DNA from: Acidobacteriota bacterium
GTDB taxonomy: Bacteria; Acidobacteriota; Terriglobia; Terriglobales; Acidobacteriaceae
Assembly: GCA_003225655.1 (NCBI GenBank)
Contig: QIAW01000416.1
Location: 1-9,477, forward strand
Reading direction: 5' to 3'
Length of the DNA: 9,477 nt
Under the pieces are notes generated by a model that ran no database searches, was not told the DNA's origin, and saw only the letters and a program-made list of their open reading frames with translations. Position numbers and translations under genes: made by a program. Positions 1-6,474 of this stretch are shown in pieces. The first letter of the stretch is position 1, and each line of letters starts with the position of its first letter.

Positions 1-231
1 ACAGATAATTTCAGCGGCATGATATCTTATTTTGCTGATTGCATTCAGAAGGGGACGGCACCGTTGGCCGATGGTGCCGAAGGATTGTCTGACGTGGCGG
101 TCATGATCGCGATCAGGTTGGCAGGAAAAGAGCGGGCGTTCCAAACTGTTCCGCAACTACCACCTTTCCAGACATATGATGCGAGCATGGTCAGAAGCTT
201 TCCTCCGGCTCGAGAAAAACTCCTGGTCTGA
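1..231 (+). CDS. Gfo/Idh/MocA family oxidoreductase, C-terminal fragment (5' end outside window)
   Basis: The frame is open from base 1 to a TGA at 229-231, giving 76 residues, so the gene begins upstream of the window. The visible part carries the pattern typical of the C-terminus of Gfo/Idh/MocA NAD(P)-dependent sugar or cyclitol dehydrogenases: a YFADCI segment, then PLADGAEGL and a DVAVMIAI helix. A tail with LPPF and a final LV resembles the glucose-fructose-oxidoreductase-like branch of the family. The Rossmann domain and the catalytic EKP motif are not visible, so neither substrate nor cofactor can be named. It converges on the SDR gene, with only 32 bases between the two stop codons. 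An ATG at 19 lies inside the domain and is not the start. The family call is fairly sure from the tail motif alone; the exact function is unknown. Confidence 0.75.
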   Translation, partial: TDNFSGMISYFADCIQKGTAPLADGAEGLSDVAVMIAIRLAGKERAFQTVPQLPPFQTYDASMVRSFPPAREKLLV

Positions 232-263
232 GTGAGCGATAGCGGCGGCCTTCCTCTGCCGTT

Positions 264-1079
264 TCAGCTTAAGGCCATGGGCGCATCGGGTGTTGGCATG
301 ACGCCCGGGACAGCGCCCCACACCGATTGGTCGAAGTTCACGATGGCACCAGTCATCATTCCGGAGTCGGCTGACACAAGAAAGTTCACGGCGCGGGCAG
401 CTTCTTCGGGATCAATCAGGCGACCGAAGGGCAATTTCTTGGCTGCTTCGCTCTCCCAATCGTCTCCGCCCGCCACCTTTTGAATTTCGCGCTCGTGGTC
501 CGATGCCATCCATCCGACGTTCAACTGGTTGACGCGGATTCGGTTGCCCATGACCGAGAACGCTGTATTTGCGGTGAGCGTTGTCAGTGCTCCCTTTGAC
601 GCACAGTAAGCATTGATGAAAGGTTGGCCGGCAAGTGCAGAGATGGAGCCAATGCTGCAAATTGCACCTTCAATGCCGTTCTTGATCATCGACTTGATTG
701 CGCCTTGCATCAGAAAATATGGGCCGCGCACATTCGTCGCAAAGATGCTGTCGAATAGTTCGGGGGTGGTGTTGATGATCGTCCCACGGTCTGTCGTAGC
801 GCCTGCGATGACGAGAACGTCGATGCGACCGAAGTGGCTTTCGCATGCCTCAATGACAGCGAAGCAATCGTCAACGTTAGCGAGATCGGCCTTGCAGAAG
901 TACGCCTTTGTACCGCGGGTTTTTGACAACCCTTCAACAACAGCAGCACCCTTGGCGGCATTGCGCCCGGTGATCAAGATGCCGGCGGCGCCCGCTGCAG
1001 CCAGCCGCCGTGCAATGGCAGCGCCCAGCCCTTGGGTTGCGCCTGCGACGACGCAGATTTTTCCATCCATGCGATTCAT
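264..1079 (-). CDS. SDR family NAD(P)-dependent oxidoreductase
   Basis: This 271-residue protein has the length of a classical short-chain dehydrogenase/reductase: a cytosolic, single Rossmann-fold enzyme that interconverts alcohol and keto groups on small substrates. The glycine-rich cofactor loop is at residues 12-19 (AGATQGLG). The active-site Asn is in NVRG (N116), the catalytic Ser is S145, and the YxxxK pair is Y158/K162 in YCASK. Two positions depart from consensus: the first Thr of TGxxxGxG is Ala (A12), and the usual NNAG is VIAGA (residues 90-94). The catalytic tetrad is otherwise intact. The start ATG (1077-1079) overlaps the iolE stop by four bases (ATGA) and has GAGGTGG just upstream, so the two genes are probably translationally coupled. 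It is the last gene of the minus-strand block. A keto-cyclitol or sugar dehydrogenase role is inferred from context only; the substrate is unknown. Confidence 0.88.
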   Translation of the reverse strand: MNRMDGKICVVAGATQGLGAAIARRLAAAGAAGILITGRNAAKGAAVVEGLSKTRGTKAYFCKADLANVDDCFAVIEACESHFGRIDVLVIAGATTDRGTIINTTPELFDSIFATNVRGPYFLMQGAIKSMIKNGIEGAICSIGSISALAGQPFINAYCASKGALTTLTANTAFSVMGNRIRVNQLNVGWMASDHEREIQKVAGGDDWESEAAKKLPFGRLIDPEEAARAVNFLVSADSGMMTGAIVNFDQSVWGAVPGVMPTPDAPMALS

Positions 1080-1969
1080 TGCACCACCTCATAACTTGCC
1101 GCTGTCATGACGCGCATAAGTTCCTTGTGACCCTTGATGGCCATTTCCAGCGGCGGCGATACCCGTGGATCCTGCTCGGCCTCCACAACGAACCAGCCTT
1201 CATAGCCATAGTGCGCGCAGGACTTCACGATCGCTTCGAAATCAAGGGAGCCATCACCCGGCACCGTAAAGGCACCTTTCACAACGGCATCAAGGAAAGA
1301 CTCCTTGTTCCGGTCCAACCCGTCGACGACGGTGCGGCGGATATCCTTTGTATGGACGTGGGTGATCCGGGTGTGATGATTATCAATCACCCGCAACATA
1401 TCGCCACCGGCAAAGGCCATGTGGCCTGCGTCGAAGAGAAGCGGCACCGACGAGTGCTTCATGAGCAGGTCAAGTTCTTCTTCGGTTTCAATCGCTGCCG
1501 CCATGTGATGATGATAGCTGATCGGCATGCCCTGTGTTTCGCACCAGGCCGCAAAGTCACTCAACTTGCTTCCATAGGCGGCAATTTCGGATTCGGTCAG
1601 GCGCGGCTTTGTTGCAAGAGGGGCAGACTTTATGCCTTGTATCGAACGGGCGGTTTCACCATAGACGATACAAGGTGCACCTGCCGACTTGAAAAAGGCC
1701 ATTTGGCTGGCAATGCGTTCTTTCTCTGTTTCGATTGTGCCATCGAGCAGCAATCCGGAGAACCAGCCGCCACAGACCGAGATTCCGTACTTCTTGAGGA
1801 TGGGGCCCAGCTCGGCCATGTCCATCGGGAAGCGCCGACCCGTTTCCATGCCGGTAAAGCCTGCAACGGATGCCTGCCTCAGGCATTCCTCAAGGCTCAC
1901 GTCGTCTGACAGTTCAGCCAGATCGTCATTCCACCAGGCAATAGGTGCAATTCCAAGTCTTGCCTTCAT
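1076..1969 (-). CDS. iolE: IolE-type inosose dehydratase (xylose-isomerase-like TIM barrel)
   Basis: The predicted 297-residue protein is a TIM barrel of the sugar phosphate isomerase/epimerase superfamily and follows myo-inosose-2 dehydratase (IolE) along its length. Visible signatures are GIAP..WWNDDL near the N-terminus, METGRRFP (E42), VYGET around 103-107, YHHHM (H153-H155), LLFDAGH (D180, H183), HVHTKD (H204, H206, D209), TVPGDG and VVEAEQDP (E263, E265). These Glu, Asp and His residues are where the barrel binds its divalent metal. In the inositol pathway IolE removes water from 2-keto-myo-inositol to give the dione that IolD hydrolyses, and an iolD gene lies in the same window. A TTG at 1972 is in frame, but the ATG at 1969 has an excellent AGAGGA site seven bases upstream and was chosen. 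The gene lies 104 bases behind the hydroxyacid dehydrogenase gene, with a probable operator in the gap. A paralogue acting on another cyclitol or keto-sugar cannot be excluded. Confidence 0.85.
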   Translation of the reverse strand: MKARLGIAPIAWWNDDLAELSDDVSLEECLRQASVAGFTGMETGRRFPMDMAELGPILKKYGISVCGGWFSGLLLDGTIETEKERIASQMAFFKSAGAPCIVYGETARSIQGIKSAPLATKPRLTESEIAAYGSKLSDFAAWCETQGMPISYHHHMAAAIETEEELDLLMKHSSVPLLFDAGHMAFAGGDMLRVIDNHHTRITHVHTKDIRRTVVDGLDRNKESFLDAVVKGAFTVPGDGSLDFEAIVKSCAHYGYEGWFVVEAEQDPRVSPPLEMAIKGHKELMRVMTAASYEVVQ

Positions 1970-2040
1970 CAAAACATCCTCTTTTCGTCAGACAGTAGCG
2001 GCGCGCAATTCATTGCATTAAATATTGACAATATGCACGA

Positions 2041-2060
2041 TTTGCAACGATAATTGCAAA
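2041..2060. promoter_or_regulatory. Probable operator upstream of iolE (perfect palindrome TTTGCAA-N6-TTGCAAA)
   Basis: The arms at 2041-2047 and 2054-2060 are perfect 7-base inverted repeats around the spacer CGATAA. The core GCAA-N6-TTGC is shared with sites at 5358-5377 and 6475-6494, and the first nine bases, TTTGCAACG, are identical to the 5358 site. The site is in the only large gap of the minus-strand block, about 72 bases upstream of the iolE start. Read on the minus strand, TTGCAA halves of the palindrome could act as -35 elements: one is followed 17 bases later by TATTTA, the other 18 bases later by CATATT. An internal repressible promoter for iolE and the SDR gene is therefore plausible but weak. 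A second small palindrome, GCAAT-TC-ATTGC, lies at 2005-2016. Binding by the neighbouring RpiR-family protein is inferred. Confidence 0.6.
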
Positions 2061-2073
2061 ACTTAAATTGGCC

Positions 2074-3066
2074 TTATCCGGCCGCCGAGAATGTCAGGCC
2101 CGCCGACTCCGCATTCACAATCAATTTGCGATCCAGTCTGCCGTCAAATGCATCAAGAATGTTCTGCGCCGCTGCAATGGACATGCGCATGGCGCATTCT
2201 TCAGTAAGCCCGGCGTTGTGCGGGCTGACGGTGATGAATGGATTGTTGAGCAAGGGATGTTCTTGCGCGGGCGGTTCTTCAGCGAGTACGTCCAGTGCGG
2301 CCGCCCGCAGGCGACGTTCGCGCAGAGCTGAATCCAGTGCAAGCTCGTCGACAATTCCGCCACGGGCGGCGTTGACGATGATGGCGGATGATTTCATGCG
2401 CGCAAGTTCGGCGGCACCAATCACAGGGCCTTGTCCGCCCGGCAGGTGAACTGCGACATAGTCGGCTGTGGCAAGGGCGTTGGTCATATCCGGCGCGTAG
2501 CTGACACCAATTGGCGCCATCTGTTCGGCGGTCACAAATGGATCGAATGCACTTACCACCATGCCAAACGCGTTTGCCAGTTCGGCCACCCGGCGGCCAA
2601 TGCGGCCGAAGCCGAGGACGAGGAGGGACTTGCCATCGAGTTCGGTTGAATCAAAGCGGTTGCGTTCGTTCCAATGGCCCGTCGTGGAAGCGATGTGATG
2701 GGCCACAGTGCGGCGCGCTGCTGCCAGCATCAGCATCAAGGTGTGTTCGGCCACGGCGCGCGAGTTGACGTCACCGACGATAGCAAGTGGAATACGCCGG
2801 GCATTCAGAGCGGCCACATCAATGGCGTCATAACCTACGCCATGACGCGAGACGATTTTGAGCTTGGGTGCGAGTGCGATTTCTGCCGCCTTCATGGGCT
2901 GGGTGCGGATCAGGATTGCGTCTGCATTCGGAAGGAAGGGGCGATAGGCTTCAGTGGTTACCGCTTCGACTAAGTCGGTCGCAATATCCGGCCTTTGCCG
3001 CAGCAGCGCTACACCGGCGCCATGCACTTTGCCCGCGATCAGCACGCGATAGGTTTCAGTAGTCAT
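2074..3066 (-). CDS. D-isomer-specific 2-hydroxyacid dehydrogenase
   Basis: This 330-residue protein has the size and layout of the D-2-hydroxyacid dehydrogenase family (phosphoglycerate, glyoxylate and hydroxypyruvate reductases). A split N-/C-terminal substrate domain flanks a Rossmann domain with GFGRIG at 152-157 and an Asp after the second strand (D175), which suggests NAD(H). The catalytic triad is visible as R235 (AARGG), E264 (LAEEP) and H283 (SPHNAG), and SRHGVGYD at 73-80 is the usual substrate-loop region. The frame is open another 33 codons upstream, but that stretch lies inside the aldolase gene and looks nothing like the family. The ATG at 3064-3066 begins MTTETYRVLI, as expected, and overlaps the aldolase end by 11 bases. 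In this setting it may reduce a 2-keto acid such as hydroxypyruvate or glyoxylate, or oxidise a sugar-derived 2-hydroxyacid. The substrate cannot be read from the sequence. Confidence 0.9.
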   Translation of the reverse strand: MTTETYRVLIAGKVHGAGVALLRQRPDIATDLVEAVTTEAYRPFLPNADAILIRTQPMKAAEIALAPKLKIVSRHGVGYDAIDVAALNARRIPLAIVGDVNSRAVAEHTLMLMLAAARRTVAHHIASTTGHWNERNRFDSTELDGKSLLVLGFGRIGRRVAELANAFGMVVSAFDPFVTAEQMAPIGVSYAPDMTNALATADYVAVHLPGGQGPVIGAAELARMKSSAIIVNAARGGIVDELALDSALRERRLRAAALDVLAEEPPAQEHPLLNNPFITVSPHNAGLTEECAMRMSIAAAQNILDAFDGRLDRKLIVNAESAGLTFSAAG

Positions 3067-3874
3067 GGGATGTCTTTTCCGCTCCCTTTGCAGACGCCTC
3101 TCCGATGAGTTTGCGGGCATCGGACAAACTCTGCTGGGCAGCCCCTGCGAGTAGGCGCACGTCATTGGAAATCGTGACCATGTCGAAACCCCAGCTCACC
3201 GCCCTTGCAGCATAAGTTGCAGTGCCATTGTGAAGGGCGGCGCGAATACCGGCAGCCTTGGCCTTCTTCAGCACCAGTTGAATCGCTTCCACCAGTTCCG
3301 GCTCCTGGCGGTCAAAGCCTGTCGGATACTTGCGGCCCGTGAGACCAAGTGCGAGATCGGCAGGGCCTATGTAGACACCATCAAGACCAGGTGTGGCGAC
3401 GATGGCGTCGAGGTTTTCCATGGCTTCGGCTGTTTCGATCATTGCGAATGCCAGCACTTCAGTGTCAGCGTGATGGCCATAGTCTGCTCCTGCCGCAAAG
3501 AGCGCACGGGTGGGGCCAAAGCTCCGCACGCCATGAGGCGGATAGCGCATGTAGGAGACAAAGCGCTCCGCTTCTTCCCTCGTATTGATCATGGGGCAGA
3601 TGATGCCATAGGCACCCGCATCCAATGCCTTCATGATGTCACCGGGATCAAGCCACGGCACCCGTACCATGGGGACAACGCCACTTGCCCTCATCGCCTG
3701 CAGCATACCCGTTGCAGTTTCATAGGCTACGAAGCCATGCTGGCAATCGATCGTGAGCGCATCATAGCCCTGTGCCGCCATGATCTCGGCCACGAAGGGC
3801 GACGAGGTTGATAGCCAGCCGTTGATGGCTGGCTTTCCTTCGGCCCAAAGTTCCTTGATCCTGTTCTTGATCAT
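3056..3874 (-). CDS. HpcH/HpaI family aldolase (class II, 2-keto-3-deoxy acid aldolase type)
   Basis: The family comprises metal-dependent pyruvate aldolases, such as HpcH/HpaI, GarL and RhmA, that split 2-keto-3-deoxy acids into pyruvate and an aldehyde. Counted from the ATG at 3874 the protein has 272 residues, close to the usual 250-270. Visible motifs are the catalytic His in IDCQHG (H46), the pyruvate-binding Arg in MVRVPW (R71), DAGAYGIICPM (84-94) before the mid-barrel, the metal-binding Glu in MIET (E147), and the metal-binding Asp in IGPADL (D173). All expected catalytic positions are present. A GTG at 3880 is in frame, but the ATG forms a four-base ATGA overlap with the aldehyde dehydrogenase stop, the classic coupled arrangement. 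Its neighbour on that side could oxidise the aldehyde it releases. The true substrate, a keto-deoxy sugar acid or a ring-opened cyclitol product, is unknown. Confidence 0.9.
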   Translation of the reverse strand: MIKNRIKELWAEGKPAINGWLSTSSPFVAEIMAAQGYDALTIDCQHGFVAYETATGMLQAMRASGVVPMVRVPWLDPGDIMKALDAGAYGIICPMINTREEAERFVSYMRYPPHGVRSFGPTRALFAAGADYGHHADTEVLAFAMIETAEAMENLDAIVATPGLDGVYIGPADLALGLTGRKYPTGFDRQEPELVEAIQLVLKKAKAAGIRAALHNGTATYAARAVSWGFDMVTISNDVRLLAGAAQQSLSDARKLIGEASAKGAEKTSHDY

Positions 3875-5313
3875 CGCCACACCGTCATCTGCGCCAATTT
3901 GACATTGAGGTAGTCGTGAATGCCTTCGTCGCCGCCCTCGCGGCCCATGCCGGAGGCCTTAATGCCACCAAATGGCGCTTCTGCCGCAGCCAATGCAAAA
4001 CTGTTGATGCCAACCATTCCCGCTTCAAGTCTCGATACGGTTTCGCGCATGCGCTTGGCGCTCTGGGTGAAGGCATAAGCAGAGAGACCAAGATCCGTGG
4101 CATTGGCGCGAGCATAAACCTCTTCATCAGTGCGGAAGGATGTGATGGCAGCGACGGGGCCGAAGTTTTCTTTCGCCAGGGCCAGCGCGTCGTCTGGCAG
4201 GTCGGCGATGACCGTGGGCGAATAGAAGAATCCTTTGTTTTTGTCGGAGGGACGTTCGCCACCCGCGGCGATCCGGCCGCCCCGCTTGCGGGCATCAGCT
4301 ACAATTGTCTCGATGGCGGCCACCCGCTTTGCATTGATGAGCGGTCCCATCTGTGTTGTTTCGTCAAGACCGTGCCCCAGCTTTAACGTCTTGGCGCGGG
4401 CCGCAAAGCCATCGACGAATTTCGAGTAAAGAGACTCATGAACAAAGAAGCGGTCGCCTGTTACGCAAACCTGACCCGCGTTGGCAAACTTGACTGGAAC
4501 GCAGATGTCGAGTGTGGCGTCGAGACTTGCATCATCGAATATGATCACTGGTGCATTGCCGCCAAGTTCCATAGTTGCGCGTTTGAAGGTCTGCGCGGCA
4601 TCGCGCAGCATCTGCTGCCCTACAGATGATGAACCTGTAAGCGATACCTTTCGTACATGAGGCGACTTCATCAGGACGTCGTAGGTCGTGGATGTGGGGC
4701 CCACGACTAGGTTGACCACGCCTTCCGGCACGCCTGCCTGTACGAGGCAATCCATTAGCACGGCGGCTGTTCCGGGTGTTTCGCGAGAAGGTCTCACGAT
4801 GATGCTGCAACCGGCAGCCAGCGCAGGTGCGACCTTGCGGGCAATGAGGACAGCTGGGAAATTCCACGCCGTAAACGCTGCGACAACGCCGATAGGTTCA
4901 TGGTACACCTCGATGCGCCCGCCGGGAGCGCGACTCTCGGTGATGCGGCCGTGAATCCGCCGCGCCTCTTCGGCATACCAGCGGAATTGATCGACGGAGA
5001 GCTGCCATTCGCGGCGCGCCTGGGCTAAGGGTTTGCCTGCTTCGAGCGTGATTTGACGCGCCGCTTCTTCTGCCAGCGCGACCATTGTATCGGCGCATTT
5101 GTGCAAAACGTCGGCGCGGACCCAACCAGGCGTGGCGCGCCAGCCCCTAAAGCCCGCTATTGCGGCAGCGATGGCATCTTCCGTATCAGCGGTTGATGCA
5201 GCGTGGAATTCGTTGAGCACCTCTTCGGTCGCTGGGTCCACGGCGGTGATCCGGTCCGTGCTACGGCCCTTGCGCCATGAGCCATTGATGAGTTGTCCCC
5301 ATGCCATTTCCAT
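3871..5313 (-). CDS. NAD(P)-dependent aldehyde dehydrogenase, succinate-semialdehyde dehydrogenase-like
   Basis: From the chosen start the protein has 480 residues, normal for the aldehyde dehydrogenase superfamily, and all domains are present. Visible are AWNFP (N151), the cofactor segment RPSRETP (R174-P180), MELGG (catalytic E249), AGQVC (nucleophile C283) and KENFGPV (E382). The C-terminal APFGGIKASGMGREGG is typical of the succinate-semialdehyde-like branch. The cofactor-binding Lys of the usual KPxxxTP is Arg here, a change I believe occurs in other members of this branch. The frame starts at an ATG at 5325, but AAGGA (5325-5329) sits about 11 bases ahead of the ATG at 5313, so I chose the latter; 5307 is also possible. 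It is the first gene of the minus-strand block. It probably oxidises the aldehyde made by the coupled aldolase; malonic, succinic or tartronic semialdehyde are possible but unproven substrates. Confidence 0.9.
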   Translation of the reverse strand: MEMAWGQLINGSWRKGRSTDRITAVDPATEEVLNEFHAASTADTEDAIAAAIAGFRGWRATPGWVRADVLHKCADTMVALAEEAARQITLEAGKPLAQARREWQLSVDQFRWYAEEARRIHGRITESRAPGGRIEVYHEPIGVVAAFTAWNFPAVLIARKVAPALAAGCSIIVRPSRETPGTAAVLMDCLVQAGVPEGVVNLVVGPTSTTYDVLMKSPHVRKVSLTGSSSVGQQMLRDAAQTFKRATMELGGNAPVIIFDDASLDATLDICVPVKFANAGQVCVTGDRFFVHESLYSKFVDGFAARAKTLKLGHGLDETTQMGPLINAKRVAAIETIVADARKRGGRIAAGGERPSDKNKGFFYSPTVIADLPDDALALAKENFGPVAAITSFRTDEEVYARANATDLGLSAYAFTQSAKRMRETVSRLEAGMVGINSFALAAAEAPFGGIKASGMGREGGDEGIHDYLNVKLAQMTVWR

Positions 5314-5327
5314 CGGATCGCCCATCC

Positions 5328-5347
5328 TTTGCAGTTCTGGTTGCTAC
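5328..5347. promoter_or_regulatory. Candidate second operator in the divergent gap (one core mismatch)
   Basis: TTTGCAG-TTCTGG-TTGCTAC repeats the GCAA-N6-TTGC layout with one core mismatch (GCAG for GCAA). It begins exactly 30 bases from the better site at 5358, about three helical turns, so two dimers would lie on the same face of the DNA. It falls in the leader of the aldehyde dehydrogenase transcript, overlapping the region just before its ribosome binding site. This is a weak match by itself; its regular spacing from the perfect-core site is the main support. Confidence 0.4.
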
Positions 5348-5357
5348 TTGCACAGTG

Positions 5358-5377
5358 TTTGCAACGTTTGTTGCCAT
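5358..5377. promoter_or_regulatory. Probable operator between the regulator and the aldehyde dehydrogenase block
   Basis: TTTGCAA-CGTTTG-TTGCCAT matches the iolE-gap palindrome in the core GCAA-N6-TTGC and is identical over its first nine bases (TTTGCAACG). Its right arm forms the TTGCCA that I propose as the -35 of the regulator promoter, and its left part covers the expected transcription start of the minus-strand promoter at 5380-5410. A protein bound here could repress both directions, giving autoregulation. The binding protein is inferred to be the RpiR-family product encoded next to it. Confidence 0.6.
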
Positions 5378-5399
5378 ATATCTTATTTCGGAATATACG
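5371..5399 (+). promoter_or_regulatory. Candidate sigma-70 promoter of the RpiR-family regulator
   Basis: TTGCCA at 5371-5376 (five of six to TTGACA) and TATACG at 5394-5399 (four of six to TATAAT) are separated by 17 bases. Transcription would start near 5406, leaving a leader of about 105 bases before the ATG at 5512. The -35 element is the right arm of the operator at 5358-5377. Confidence 0.4.
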
Positions 5400-5410
5400 T
5401 TGTGTGTCAA
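5380..5410 (-). promoter_or_regulatory. Candidate sigma-70 promoter of the minus-strand catabolic block
   Basis: On the minus strand a perfect TTGACA (5405-5410) is followed either by AATAAG after 17 bases (5382-5387) or by TAAGAT after 19 bases (5380-5385). The start site would fall around 5370-5375, inside the operator at 5358-5377, so a bound repressor would block it. The perfect -35 is good support; the -10 is not decided. Confidence 0.45.
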
Positions 5411-5511
5411 GCTTCGCTGTTTGCATGCGCCGCAATCTTCAGCCGGTGCTTGTGCAAATATCTCTTCGGTGTGTTAGATCAATTCAAGATATCAACGTAA
5501 AGAGCTTTGAA

Positions 5512-6453
5512 ATGAAGCGTACGCCAAGCGGCGCTAAAGCCATTGTACCCTCGCACTATGAGGGTGTGGTCAATCTCATTACTGCCAACTACGATAGGTT
5601 GTCCGACGGCTACCAGCAGGTTGCAAGATTCTTCACACAAAACCCGAACATCATTGCGTTGGAATCAATCAACTCCATTGCCGCAAAGACAAAAGTTCAC
5701 CCGTCAACTCTAGTTCGGTTTGCCCAAAATCTTGGCTATTCCGGATTCAAGGAATTGCAAGCTGTTTTCCAAACCCGTCTCGCCACTGCAGCTCCCGGTT
5801 TTCGGGAACGCGTTAGTGTTCTTGACGCCGAGATCAGCCGCAATGCATCTGATGGTGACCTCGGATTCCTCCGAAACATGGTTGTGCGTGATATTGCAGC
5901 GCTGCAAGGTTTACTTGAATCGGTGGGCGAGGAAAAACTTCATCGGACTGCTGAGCTTTGTGCTTCAGCCGGATGCATTTTTGTGGCAGGGCAGTTGCGT
6001 TCTGAGCCAATTGCCGAGCTTATGCGCTACCTCATGACCATGCTGCAGCGAAAGGTCATACTGATGGATTCCGCTGGTGGACTTGCGCAGGAAGTTGCGA
6101 TGACGATGGGCAAAGGCGATGTACTCATTGCGATTGCGTTTCGTCACTACGCGAAGGAAGTGGTGGCGATTGCGGAACAAGCAGTGAAAGAAAGTGTTCC
6201 GATCGTCGCCATAACAGACAGTCAACTTTCACCGCTGGCAAAAGGCGCGGAAGTGCTATTTACCGTCCCTGAAGATGAATACACGTTTTCGCGTTCATTG
6301 GCCGCGCCTATGTGTCTTGTGCAAACCATTGCGACAGCAACTGCTGCAAAGCTCCACCCAAAGAATGCCAAAGACGTGCGCATTCCGAGCGTAACTGAGA
6401 TTGCCCGGGATAAATCTGCGCGTTTTGCTGTGTCACCCAGGTCACGGAAGTAG
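5512..6453 (+). CDS. MurR/RpiR family transcriptional regulator
   Basis: This 313-residue protein has the two-domain layout of RpiR/MurR regulators. The N-terminal helix-turn-helix is at about 25-95, with SINSIAAKTKVHPSTLVRFA at 52-71 followed by LGYSGFKELQ. The sugar-isomerase (SIS) domain, which binds a phosphosugar or similar effector, is at about 140-280 and includes IFVAGQLRSEP, GDVLIAIAFRHYAKEV and VPIVAITDS. The frame stays open upstream to 5293, but that stretch crosses the opposite promoter and resembles no part of the family. The ATG at 5512 has AAAGAG (5499-5504) seven bases upstream. It is divergent from the aldehyde dehydrogenase block and sits 93 bases ahead of iolD. Rhizobial IolR, which represses inositol genes, is of this family, so a local repressor relieved by a pathway intermediate is the best guess. 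The symbol iolR is withheld because the effector is unknown. Confidence 0.92.
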   Translation: MKRTPSGAKAIVPSHYEGVVNLITANYDRLSDGYQQVARFFTQNPNIIALESINSIAAKTKVHPSTLVRFAQNLGYSGFKELQAVFQTRLATAAPGFRERVSVLDAEISRNASDGDLGFLRNMVVRDIAALQGLLESVGEEKLHRTAELCASAGCIFVAGQLRSEPIAELMRYLMTMLQRKVILMDSAGGLAQEVAMTMGKGDVLIAIAFRHYAKEVVAIAEQAVKESVPIVAITDSQLSPLAKGAEVLFTVPEDEYTFSRSLAAPMCLVQTIATATAAKLHPKNAKDVRIPSVTEIARDKSARFAVSPRSRK

Positions 6454-6474
6454 ACCAAGGTCCAGCCTTCGAGG

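Noticed and set aside
232..263. A bidirectional terminator between the two convergent stops
   Set aside because: Only a 4-base CGGC/GCCG stem with a long loop is visible and the T run is short; too weak to call.
1010..1909. A 299-codon open frame on the + strand antisense to iolE and the SDR gene
   Set aside because: Its translation has no recognisable domain and is rich in His, Arg and Cys, as antisense frames often are; the opposite strand encodes two clear enzymes.
2067..2083. A GGCC-N6-GGCC hairpin after the hydroxyacid dehydrogenase as a terminator
   Set aside because: The stem is four bases and the following tract is not a clean T run; the stronger palindrome beside it is better read as an operator.
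3067..3165. A 33-residue N-terminal extension of the hydroxyacid dehydrogenase
   Set aside because: It lies within the aldolase gene, is unlike the family, and the ATG at 3066 gives the expected N-terminus.
3230..3811. A 193-codon + strand open frame antisense to the aldolase
   Set aside because: The aldolase frame has every catalytic residue; the antisense translation shows no family pattern.
5420..5458. TTTGCA and TGCAAA arms in the regulator leader
   Set aside because: The arms are 27 bases apart with half-sites in the opposite order to the operator (TTGC...GCAA), so they are not the same motif and form only a weak stem.
5293..5511. A 73-residue upstream extension of the RpiR regulator
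   Set aside because: It would cross the divergent promoters and operators; the ATG at 5512 has a good ribosome binding site and gives a normal family length.
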